DNA of 64,000 bases, taken from Fuerstiella sp. (GTDB lineage: Bacteria; Planctomycetota; Planctomycetia; Planctomycetales; Planctomycetaceae). How positions within the stretch are numbered: position 1 is the stretch's first letter; each line of letters opens with the position of its first letter. Positions 7,650-16,011 of the stretch are shown in pieces. Location: assembly GCA_029245955.1 (NCBI GenBank), contig JAQWOH010000045.1, positions 62,001-126,000 of the forward strand. Direction: 5' to 3'. Position numbers and translations under genes: made by a program. The notes below the pieces were generated by a model. That model saw only the letters and a program-made list of their open reading frames with translations, ran no database searches and was not told the DNA's origin.

Positions 7650-10600
7650 ATGCTCCGCTGCTTTGTTGTTTTGTCCCTTGTTCTGATTGCGTGTCCACTT
7701 GCCTCGGCCCAGCGCGTTTACAAGCAGCAGCCTGAGATACAGGCGTCGTTCGAACAGGGGGGCGAGTCACAGCCGGCCGCTGAGGTCAGACCTCAGATTT
7801 CAGATCCACAGTTTCAGAGCGGCCCCGTTGCCAAATGGATCTGGGGTGAGGACAACAACAAAGATTACGTTCTGCAGACGACATTTGATGGGTCCAGCAT
7901 CAAGGCGGCATTTCTGAAGGCGTCCAGCGACAACGTCGGTACCGTCTTTGTGAATGGCAGGCCGGTTGCGAGCAGCGCGGCATGGGAAGAAGCGATGTCG
8001 GCTGATGTGACGAAGCACATCGTCGCAGGGCAAAACACGATCAGTGCTAAGGTGGCTAATCAAGGTGGCATTGCGGCCTTCGTATTAAAGCTGGCCCTGC
8101 AGGATGCGGACGGAAATGTGACTCATGTGGTCACGAATGCGGACTGGACGATCGCGACGAAGAACGGGGATAACGGAAGCAAAGTGTCATTGCGGGGCAG
8201 TTACGGCGACAATCCATGGGGCCGCGTGTTCTCTGCATCTGCCAGTTACGCAGGTCGCGTTCCGCGTGGCGTATTTGAAGTTCAACCGGGATTTCAGGTG
8301 GAGAAGCTGTTTACGGTACCCAAGGATGAACTGGGTTCGTGGGTCTGCATCGCGTTTGACAACAAGGGCCGTCTGCTGGCGAGCGATCAGGGCGACAAGG
8401 GCATTTGCCGCATCACTCTTCCGGATGTTGGCAAGACTTCCGGCACTGGCAGCGAAACCATTGTTGAGCCAATCGACTTTTCAAAGTGCGAATACCGGCC
8501 CACCGGCGCTCATGGAATGCTGTACGCCTTTGACAGTATGTACTTTTCCGTCAATGGCGGTCCCGGCAGTGGACTGTACAGAGCTCGCGATACGGACGGG
8601 GACGATCAGTTTGATGAATGTGTCAAACTGAAAGACTTCCGCGGCGGAGGAGAGCACGGCCCGCATTCGCTGCGTCTTTCGCCGGACGGGAAACGCATCT
8701 TCGTGATCGCCGGCAATCATACCGATCCACCGTTCAAGGCCGGCGAAGAGCTGACAAACGAAGCTTACAGCAGTCGTATACCCACGAACTGGGAAGAAGA
8801 CCTGCTGTTGCCTCGCATGTGGGACGCCAATGGTCATGCCCGAGGCAAACTGGCTCCGGGGGGCTGGATCGCCAGCACGGACCCCGATGGGAAAACCTGG
8901 GAAATGTGGAGCGTCGGATACCGCAATCCCTACGACATGGCCTTCAATGCGGATGGCGAACTGTTCGCCTACGATGCAGACATGGAATGGGATTACGGTG
9001 CACCCTGGTATCGTCCGACTCGAGTTGTGCATGCCACCAGTGGCAGCGAGTTCGGCTGGCGCAGTGGTACCGGCAAATGGCCGTCGCATTATCCGGACAG
9101 TCTGCCGCCGCTGGTCAACATCGGCCCCGGTTCACCTGTGGGCGTCGATTTCGGTTACGGATTGAAATTCCCGACGAAGTATCAGAAGGCGTTATTCATC
9201 TGCGACTGGACCTTTGGCACGATGTACGCCGTCCATATGGAACCTCAGGACAGCAGTTACAAAGCAATACGGGAAGAATTTGTATCGCGGTCACCCCTGC
9301 CACTGACAGACGTGGCGGCCGGTCCGGACGGGGCCCTGTATTTCACAATCGGGGGCCGCGGGACTCAGTCGGAACTGTTTCGTGTGACTTATGTCGGGCA
9401 GGAATCGGTCGAATCGCAGCACTACGAGAACGAGGCATTTGCGGAGCAGCGGGCTCACCGACACGAACTGGAGAAGTTCCACGGAACCGCAGCGTCCATG
9501 AGTCCCGCACTGTCAAAAGAATCAAACGCGTTTCTGCAGAGTGCTGCCGCAGACGTTCAGTCAGGAGATCGATTCCTGAAGACGGCTTCACGGAATGCGT
9601 TTTTCAATTCACAGGTGCTATGGCAGTCCCTTGACGGACGCACCGTACAGCAGGCCGATCTGTCGAACGCCGGTCCGGACGTGATTCTGGCGGTTGCTGT
9701 CGCCATGGCCAGAGCACCTGTGTCGCAGATCACCCAGGCACGCGAGCTGTCCGAAGAATCGGCTCGGGAATGGAAACAGGCATCGCAGGTGTCCATGCTG
9801 CGTGCACTTAAACAACTTGATTTTGTCGCTCTGTCAGCGGAGCAGAAGCAGGATTATGTTCGGGCGCTGTCGCTTGTCTTTCTTCGTCTGGGGCCTCCTG
9901 AGGAGGGGACACCTGCTGATTTCGTGGCACGTCTGGATTCCTCGTTCCCTTCGGGAAACAGAGAGCTGGACCGTGAACTGTGTCAGTTGCTGGTTTACCT
10001 GGAGTCAGCTACGGTTGTTGCGAAGACGGTCGAGCTGATGAATCAGGAACCTCAGCGCGAGGACATCGATATGACGGACCTGCTGGCTCGTAACGCGGGA
10101 TATGGAAAAGCCATTCATGCGATGATTGCGAATCAGCCGGATAAGCAGCAGGTGTGGTACGCGTTTTGTCTGCGAGTTGCCAAGGTCGGCTGGACCTCGG
10201 AATCGCGAGCCAACTACTTCCGCTGGTTCACCAGGGCGCAGGCATGGTCTGGCGGCAACAGCTTCCGCAAGTTCCTGCAGAACATCAGTGACGAAGCGTA
10301 TGCTGCGACCACTGAAAACGAACGAGTCATGCTGGAAGCCATGGGTGCCCGCACGCCGTTCACGGCACCGGAATTGCCAAAGCCGGCTGGCCCCGGAAAG
10401 GACTGGGCGCTGAATGAAGTGCGAGCTCTGGCACAGGCGGGTCTGAAGAATCGCAGCTTCGCCAATGGCCAGAAGATGTACGCGGCCACTCGCTGCATTC
10501 TGTGCCATCGGTTTGCCGGAGACGGCGGGGCCACTGGTCCGGATCTGACTCAACTGGCCGGTCGTTTCAACATTGATGCGCTGACCGAAGCGATTCTGGA

Positions 10601-10898
10601 TCCGAGCAAAGTCATCAGCGATCAGTACAAGGCCAGCACAGTTGTCACGTCGGACGGGAAATCGATCAGCGGTCGAATCGTCTCTGAGAACGACCAGCAG
10701 ATCAGCGTGCTGACGGACCCTGAAGACAGCACGAAGATTGTGGATGTCGAGAAGTCTGACATCGACGAGATTCTGGCATCGAAAACGTCGATTATGCCAG
10801 GCAATCTGTTGAAGCCGTTAAATCAGGACGAGATACTGGATCTGCTGGCTTATCTGCTGTCGCGCGGTGACGAAAAGAACGAAATGTTTCGGAAATAG
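7650..10898 (+). CDS. PVC-type heme-binding CxxCH dehydrogenase-like protein
   Basis: A 1,082-residue exported protein. The reading frame is open from 7278, but the ATG at 7650 begins a clear signal peptide (MLRCFVVLSLVL, ending ASAQ) and has AGAGG before it. After a beta-rich N-terminal part (about 50-200) comes the planctomycete membrane-bound dehydrogenase-type propeller (about 210-600), with sugar-dehydrogenase-like stretches such as PHSLRLSPDGKR and NPYDMAFNADGE. A helical region follows. The C-terminal heme domain carries one CILCH motif at about residue 949, with GATGPDLT just after it and a short beta-rich tail with ILDPS, matching the planctomycete heme-binding domain. These proteins are thought to oxidise sugars or polyols and pass electrons through cytochrome c; the substrate is not known. 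Domain assignment is firm. Confidence 0.9.
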   Translation: MLRCFVVLSLVLIACPLASAQRVYKQQPEIQASFEQGGESQPAAEVRPQISDPQFQSGPVAKWIWGEDNNKDYVLQTTFDGSSIKAAFLKASSDNVGTVFVNGRPVASSAAWEEAMSADVTKHIVAGQNTISAKVANQGGIAAFVLKLALQDADGNVTHVVTNADWTIATKNGDNGSKVSLRGSYGDNPWGRVFSASASYAGRVPRGVFEVQPGFQVEKLFTVPKDELGSWVCIAFDNKGRLLASDQGDKGICRITLPDVGKTSGTGSETIVEPIDFSKCEYRPTGAHGMLYAFDSMYFSVNGGPGSGLYRARDTDGDDQFDECVKLKDFRGGGEHGPHSLRLSPDGKRIFVIAGNHTDPPFKAGEELTNEAYSSRIPTNWEEDLLLPRMWDANGHARGKLAPGGWIASTDPDGKTWEMWSVGYRNPYDMAFNADGELFAYDADMEWDYGAPWYRPTRVVHATSGSEFGWRSGTGKWPSHYPDSLPPLVNIGPGSPVGVDFGYGLKFPTKYQKALFICDWTFGTMYAVHMEPQDSSYKAIREEFVSRSPLPLTDVAAGPDGALYFTIGGRGTQSELFRVTYVGQESVESQHYENEAFAEQRAHRHELEKFHGTAASMSPALSKESNAFLQSAAADVQSGDRFLKTASRNAFFNSQVLWQSLDGRTVQQADLSNAGPDVILAVAVAMARAPVSQITQARELSEESAREWKQASQVSMLRALKQLDFVALSAEQKQDYVRALSLVFLRLGPPEEGTPADFVARLDSSFPSGNRELDRELCQLLVYLESATVVAKTVELMNQEPQREDIDMTDLLARNAGYGKAIHAMIANQPDKQQVWYAFCLRVAKVGWTSESRANYFRWFTRAQAWSGGNSFRKFLQNISDEAYAATTENERVMLEAMGARTPFTAPELPKPAGPGKDWALNEVRALAQAGLKNRSFANGQKMYAATRCILCHRFAGDGGATGPDLTQLAGRFNIDALTEAILDPSKVISDQYKASTVVTSDGKSISGRIVSENDQQISVLTDPEDSTKIVDVEKSDIDEILASKTSIMPGNLLKPLNQDEILDLLAYLLSRGDEKNEMFRK

Positions 10899-10992
10899 AG
10901 GCGAGTGAACAGACACGGGACGGGCGTTACTCCGGCCTCATTCGCATACCCACGCTGTGCTTCCCGGTCGATTCGCAGCGGTCCGGGCTGGA

Positions 10993-11605
10993 TCAGAAAT
11001 CGTCGTGGTTGCTTGAGGTGTCAGAAAAACCGTCGGTGAACAGTTCCATGCCAGAATTGCGTGTGTCGAATGAATCATGGTCATTGTTGAACACATCGCC
11101 ACCGAACGTATTTTTCTGAGGTCCCGATGTGGCGCCACAGATTCGATAGATGAGTACTCCCGCCAGCATCAGGCTGTCAATGACTGCGAAGGTCAGCCCG
11201 ATGCCAAACAGCAGGTAACTGCTGAAGAAAGCGCCTGGCTGCAGAACGGCTTCGTTCGGCTTCGTTCGGGTTGTCGGGTGAATAGTAGACACTAACTTGC
11301 TTCCCGGCGGGATAATCCCTGACGACCGCCTGGATGGCTGACCAGTCATTCGCGGAGTATCCACCGCCGTACCAGATTCGGTCTGATTCCAAGTTTTCGC
11401 CGTCGAGCGAGGACTTGTAGATGACCATGGCCTTGTACATGGTGTCACCATCGTTATTGCCACTCGTCTCGACTTCGGATTCGATGACTTCACCGTCAGT
11501 GCTTGACCATTCGGTGCTGGCTTTGGCCCTGTCCAGCAGGGGTTTGCCGAAACCAAAGCTGGCGACTCCACCCGCGAAGGAAAACACGGTGCCCAGCATC
11601 AGCAC
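10993..11605 (-). pseudogene. DUF3592 membrane protein gene, frameshifted by a 10-bp duplication
   Basis: The first frame (from GTG at 11605) encodes an N-terminal membrane segment (LGTVFSFAGGVASF), then an extracytoplasmic domain ending in VSVYYSPDNPNEA, the standard DUF3592 hallmark. The expected continuation AVLQPG, a second membrane segment (about YLLFGIGLTFAVIDSLMLAG) and a polar tail follow only in another frame, to the stop at 10993. The cause is visible: the 10-base unit CTTCGTTCGG occurs twice in tandem at about 11249-11269. Removing one copy restores PNEAVLQPG exactly. As written, the first frame runs on to a stop at 11177 with an unrelated tail. The start is uncertain since the frame stays open upstream without an ATG. 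It could be a real mutation, a slippage switch or an assembly error. Confidence 0.8.
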
Positions 11606-12557
11606 AATGATCGTTCCGGAATTCTTTATCAGTATCGTCTGTCTTGCTCGTTCCGGCGTTTTATGCGGCCCTGTGGCCGCAGTGCACGTCCTTCGATTTT
11701 CGATTGCTGCAGTTCCGCGGCCCTGTGAACGTATTTTTTCGAAAACTGGTCGTCAGCCGTTAAGCATGTTCCCCGGCACGCCAGGTGCCCGGCCTTTTCT
11801 CTGACTGCTTCTGCCAGCGTAGTGACGACACAGAATTCCGTCTGTCAAAGGTAACAGAACAAGAAAGGCCGCTTCAACAGGGCGACATCAAGACCACACG
11901 ATTCCGTCAACAACATGCCTTCCCCGTCTGGAAGCCAGTGTACTTATCACTATGTTCGATGTCGCCGATGCACACCGTCCTTCACAGGTTGAGACGCCAA
12001 CGTCACTGGTGTTCAGAGCGATTAAAGGCAATTTTGAGTTTTTCGGATTGATACCTGGATGGACAGGCTGGGGACACAGTGCCGGCAGTTTTTCTGAAGA
12101 CCGGCGCAACCACCAGCATCAGGGCCGTGGGAACTCGATAGAGGCACATCTGGAGTGTGGCTGCAGCGCTTCACTGCATTGGGCCTTACAAACAAAGTAC
12201 GCCTTCTTCAGCGAATCGTTGTGACTGTTACATTCGTAACGACTCGGTCCACTGGTCAAATGCGTTTGCGATCGCGTGTACGGAAAGCATCATTGGCACC
12301 GATGCGCGTTGCGTCAGAGCAACAGATGTTGCACGCTGGAAGCAGAGTCAGATCGGTTCTGCAGGCGTCGACCGGCATGTTGAATAGAGAAATCACCTCA
12401 AGTTGCATTTTCGCGTCATAGCGCAGAATTCAGCAACCGCAGTTCCCTAAATGTTTGCGGCGGCGGCGGAATCTGGTTGTAGGTTTGAATAGTGAACACG
12501 ATCACTGCGACATGCATTTCGGATTTTTCACTTGATAACCAGAGATCTGACTTCCCG
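11606..12557. other. Long gene-poor region before the pseudopilin genes
   Basis: About 950 bases with no supported gene. A leftward open frame without a usual start codon (about 11848 to 11624) ends just before the DUF3592 gene and has protein-like composition (AEAVREKAGHLAC, AAELQQSK), so it may be a gene relic; I could not name it. The rightward frames at 11952-12224 and 12155-12421 look accidental. The promoter of the pseudopilin operon is expected within the last 200 bases. Confidence 0.4.
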
Positions 12558-13046
12558 ATGAGGCTTCTTCAAAACAGAAACAGGTGCAGACGGAAAGGTG
12601 CAACGATGGTGGAAACCGCCGTTGTCCTGCCGATCTTCTTCACGTTCCTGTTTGGATTCATCGAGTTCGGGCACGTTTTTATGACGATCCACACGCTCAA
12701 TTCTGCAGCCCGCCGCGCTGCTCGACTGGGTATCGGAGATCAAACGACAACGGACCAGGTAGAAACGCTTGCGCACGACATTCTGGATTCGGCAATCGAT
12801 GCTGACCTGGAAGACGTCATCATTCAGGTGAAAGACGCCAGCAGTTTTGATGACATCACACTCGAAGCCGAATCTCTCGACGATGAGTATTACGCGGCCC
12901 TGCCGAACGTGGCGGTGGAGGACCTTGAGCGAGGCGCTCTGTTCATTGTGCGGATTGTCGTTCCTTATGGTGAAGTCGGTATTCTTGGTCCGCGGTGGGT
13001 CGGAGATATCAATGTCTACGGGCAGGCTGTGATGAGAAAAGAGTGA
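12558..13046 (+). CDS. TadE-like pseudopilin (first copy)
   Basis: A 162-residue membrane protein with the typical TadE/TadG start: a basic stretch (RNRCRRKGA), the conserved ETAVVLP with Glu that marks pseudopilin processing, and a hydrophobic helix (about residues 18-40). A HTLNSAARRAARLG segment follows, also typical of the family. The rest is a small periplasmic alpha-beta domain. I prefer the ATG at 12558 since it gives the usual short basic leader; a GTG at 12492 would add 22 residues. It leads an operon with a second TadE-like gene 12 bases downstream and a TadG-like gene. In Tad systems such proteins assemble with Flp pili or adhesive structures. No Tad ATPase, secretin or prepilin peptidase is present in the window, so assembly would depend on genes elsewhere. 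Confidence 0.85.
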   Translation: MRLLQNRNRCRRKGATMVETAVVLPIFFTFLFGFIEFGHVFMTIHTLNSAARRAARLGIGDQTTTDQVETLAHDILDSAIDADLEDVIIQVKDASSFDDITLEAESLDDEYYAALPNVAVEDLERGALFIVRIVVPYGEVGILGPRWVGDINVYGQAVMRKE

Positions 13047-13058
13047 GAAATTCAGACC

Positions 13059-13568
13059 ATGCGAACAACTCGTCAATGTAATGATCGGACCGGTGTCGAC
13101 ACCAGCAGCCGAAAGGCGGTCGCTGTTGTCGAAGCAGCCATTGTTCTTCCGGTGATGCTGATTCTGGTTCTGGGCACGATTGAAATGGGCAGTGCTCTAC
13201 GAGCCAGCACAATCATGCAGTCGTCTGTCCGCGAAGCAGGTCGCCTGGCCAACATGAACTGGGGTGATGTCGTCGAATCCGGTGATACACCGAATGCCAA
13301 GATTGAACGCGACATTCGAAACTACGTCACCGCGTCCGGTCTTCCGGGATCCGCATTGACGGTCAGTATTGTCTACGCAGAGGGGCAGAGTGCTGGATTG
13401 CCGTTCGATATCTCTGATGAAGACAACGCACTGCAGATGATGAAGATCGAAATCAATATGCCATATTCGGCGATCAGTTTGTTTCCATCGAACCACATGA
13501 CTAATTCAAACGTGAGAGCGTTTCTTATTCTGCGCGCTGGGCTGGGCGGGGGCGCACTTTCCAGTTGA
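13059..13568 (+). CDS. TadE-like pseudopilin (second copy)
   Basis: A 169-residue membrane protein similar in layout to its upstream neighbour: polar N-terminus with a lysine (SSRKAVA), then the VEAAIVLPVM processing-type segment with conserved Glu (about residue 25), a hydrophobic helix to about residue 45, and SSVREAGRLANM, the counterpart of the first copy's SAARRAARLG. The remaining 110 residues form a small periplasmic domain. The start ATG at 13059 lies 12 bases after the first gene's stop, and the stop is 80 bases before the TadG-like ATG, so all three are probably co-transcribed. Sequence between the two copies has diverged except for the N-terminal third, suggesting two different minor pseudopilins and not a recent duplication. 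Confidence 0.85.
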   Translation: MRTTRQCNDRTGVDTSSRKAVAVVEAAIVLPVMLILVLGTIEMGSALRASTIMQSSVREAGRLANMNWGDVVESGDTPNAKIERDIRNYVTASGLPGSALTVSIVYAEGQSAGLPFDISDEDNALQMMKIEINMPYSAISLFPSNHMTNSNVRAFLILRAGLGGGALSS

Positions 13569-13648
13569 CTCGGGAGATTCTAGTGAAGACAGCGGGTGAC
13601 CGGTGGCATTCGCGCGTTGTGCAATTCAGATCTGTGTGGGGGGGGACG

Positions 13649-15715
13649 ATGAAAAGAACGACATTACTATCTGTTATGAGGCACTTGAAAGATCATCGCC
13701 GCAAGGGGGTGTTTGTTGTTCTGGCCGTTGTCTGCCTGATGGCGTCCATGACGTTCGTTGGGATGTCTGTTGACCTGGGTATGATAACAGTCACCAAGAC
13801 TCGAATGCAGGCCGCTGCCGATTCTGCAGCGCTGGCGGCAGCTCAGGAAATTGTCATCGGAATCCGGTCAGCGGCCGAACAGGGTGAAACGGACATGCAG
13901 ACAATCCAGGCGATTGCTGCAACAGCGGCCAGGACGATGGCTGCCGATGTTGCGGAACTGAACGGATTTTATATCGATCCTGCAATCGACGTCACCCTGG
14001 GAAATCGTCTGCTCAATGAAGACGGAATAACCTATACGGAGTCCTTTGGGGTTGCGCCGTATAACATGGTGAAAGTTGAGATACGAAAAACGAATGAAGA
14101 TCCGACTAAGCCGGACGCAAGACTTCCCTTGATATTTGCTCCGGTTGTTGGTGAGCGGGCCCAGGCTATTCGTGCTGATGCGGTCGCTTTCATCGAATCA
14201 CGCGACATCGTTGCCGTACTGGACTATTCAGGGTCAATGGCGTTTGACAGCCAGATGCGCTCGGATACGGTCAGCCGACTCGGACTTAGTGGCGTAATTG
14301 ATGGTCTGGATGATATCTGGGACACTCTGGTCGCTTCAGATGTACGATTCAGTGACGATCTTACAACTCAGAAGTTCCCTGTCACTGGTTTCGGAAACAT
14401 CAATTCGTACGGCGGCACCTATGTCAGCAGCAACAATACAGATACAATCTTTGATCAATTGGACCTGGGTGGCAGCGATAGTGAGTCTCAAGTCAGGTTT
14501 TACAACCGTAATAATTACCGTTCTTTCATGGTGGAGCTGGGAGTTGGAGTATATGACCTGAATGCCATGAGCGGAAATCTCGATGACCGCATCAACTCGT
14601 TTCGGGTTCCGGACGGGTACTCGGTAACGCTCTGGGACTATCCGAACCAAGGTGGTTGGCAGTCCGGTCCGCATACGTCTGACGTCGGCTCATTGGGTAG
14701 TCGCAACAACGACGCTGAGTGGATTGTCATTACCAACCCCAGCGTCGGGGAGGACGATTACGTAGCGTTTCCGCAGGAAGGGAAGGCGGCCAACGGAAAT
14801 CTGAAGGGCAAGCCTTCTGCCAGCGAAAGTGAGGCACTATGGAAGGGCTACATTAAATACGTAAAGAACAACCTGAGCAGCTACGGATACAGAAAGGATT
14901 ACGGATACCGAACGCTGATGCAGTATCTGATCAGTCAGAAGAAGGCGAACAGCGAGTCGGAAGATCTCTGGCGTGCTCCGATCTATCCTCACCATGGGAT
15001 GAAGGAAGGTGTCACGATGCTGGCTACATTCCTGAATAATCTGGGTTACGGAGATCATCTGGGGCTGGTCACGTATGCGACAACGTCAAGAATTGAAACC
15101 GGACTTTGGGACGATGGCGCAGATGTTACCGTTGATCTGGCTGGTGAACATCTGACTAATGACGTAATGGCCATTAATACTATTCAACGTCATAAGCAGG
15201 CCGGGCACTACAACAGTGCTACCGGCATCGGATACGGCCTTGAAGACGCCAGCTCTCTGCTCGGCGATCAGGGGCGTTACGGAGCTCAGCCGGCGATCCT
15301 GCTGATGACGGATGGTCAGTCCAATCAATATCCAAATGGATATGGTACGGGCAGCCTGCCGCCCGGCTGGAACTGGAATGATATCACCGACTTTGATGAA
15401 GACGGTTCAGCGGATGTCGTTATTGACAGCAGCTACGTAAGTGGTGGCAACAGCGGTGGAAATTGGCGGGCCGCTCTGCATTCCTTTGTTCGAGCGAAGG
15501 AGGCATATGATGCGGGCTATACCGTTCACACGATCTCAATGGGCGATGGTGCGGACACGGTCCTGATGGACGCGATTGCCCGGATGAGCGGTGGCGAATA
15601 CGTACACATTGCATCAGGTACGTCCAACGCTCAGATGGAGATCGAACTGGAAGCTGCCTTTGCTGTTATGGCTGGTCAGGTTCCACCTGCCCGGCTTCTG
15701 GTGGACAGCGATTAG
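13649..15715 (+). CDS. TadG-like VWA protein with beta/gamma-crystallin-like insert
   Basis: A 688-residue membrane-anchored protein. Basic residues (HRRKG) precede a hydrophobic helix at about 21-42, followed by the TadG-type SVDLGMI and ADSAALAAA (about 40-66). A von Willebrand A domain starts at IVAVLDYSGSM, with the metal-site DYSGS at 192-196. It is interrupted at about residues 205-430. Within this insert, residues about 281-362 read like a beta/gamma-crystallin Greek-key pair: VRFYNRNNY, GVYDLN, DDRINS (312-317), then YSVTLWDYPNQGG and NNDAEW (353-358). The VWA domain resumes with GMKEGVTML, LVTYAT and ILLMTDGQS. The ATG at 13649 follows a run of eight G at 13638-13645; an upstream TTG frame from 13565 is less likely. 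The likely role is an adhesive or assembly component of a Tad-type surface structure. The crystallin call is from pattern and needs a profile search. Confidence 0.85.
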   Translation: MKRTTLLSVMRHLKDHRRKGVFVVLAVVCLMASMTFVGMSVDLGMITVTKTRMQAAADSAALAAAQEIVIGIRSAAEQGETDMQTIQAIAATAARTMAADVAELNGFYIDPAIDVTLGNRLLNEDGITYTESFGVAPYNMVKVEIRKTNEDPTKPDARLPLIFAPVVGERAQAIRADAVAFIESRDIVAVLDYSGSMAFDSQMRSDTVSRLGLSGVIDGLDDIWDTLVASDVRFSDDLTTQKFPVTGFGNINSYGGTYVSSNNTDTIFDQLDLGGSDSESQVRFYNRNNYRSFMVELGVGVYDLNAMSGNLDDRINSFRVPDGYSVTLWDYPNQGGWQSGPHTSDVGSLGSRNNDAEWIVITNPSVGEDDYVAFPQEGKAANGNLKGKPSASESEALWKGYIKYVKNNLSSYGYRKDYGYRTLMQYLISQKKANSESEDLWRAPIYPHHGMKEGVTMLATFLNNLGYGDHLGLVTYATTSRIETGLWDDGADVTVDLAGEHLTNDVMAINTIQRHKQAGHYNSATGIGYGLEDASSLLGDQGRYGAQPAILLMTDGQSNQYPNGYGTGSLPPGWNWNDITDFDEDGSADVVIDSSYVSGGNSGGNWRAALHSFVRAKEAYDAGYTVHTISMGDGADTVLMDAIARMSGGEYVHIASGTSNAQMEIELEAAFAVMAGQVPPARLLVDSD

Positions 15716-15836
15716 CCGCACTCATCTTCCAGAGGGTTGCTGTCTTCGGCAGGCAACAGGCAGCTTGACAATAGCCGTACTTACGTGGACTGCGTTTGAA
15801 GTCGGTGTCACGTGAGACGGTGCTGCACAAAAAAGA

Positions 15837-15869
15837 AAGAGCCCGCTGCATGTATTGCAGCGGGCTCTT
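15837..15869 (-). terminator. Rho-independent terminator
   Basis: A perfect GC-rich 14-bp stem (15837-15850 with 15856-15869) with a 5-base loop. On the minus strand it is followed by a T-rich tract (15836 down to 15826), so it should end leftward transcription from the DUF11 lipoprotein gene that stops at 16012. The rightward TadG-like gene stops at 15715, so the same stem may also serve it, though the T-tract on that side is weak. Confidence 0.9.
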
Positions 15870-16011
15870 CTCGTACACAGACAGCGATGTTGCGTCCCCT
15901 CACGGCACTCTTTTCCGTCAGCCCCTTCACTCTGACAGAAAAGTTCACATCAGTGTCTGATGCGACAGAGATATCCGCGAATGCTGTTCTGTGTACTCGA
16001 AACTGTTTCTG

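Noticed and set aside
9291..9815. Several 60-80-residue minus-strand frames inside the PVC-type gene
   Set aside because: Shadows of a well-supported gene on the other strand.
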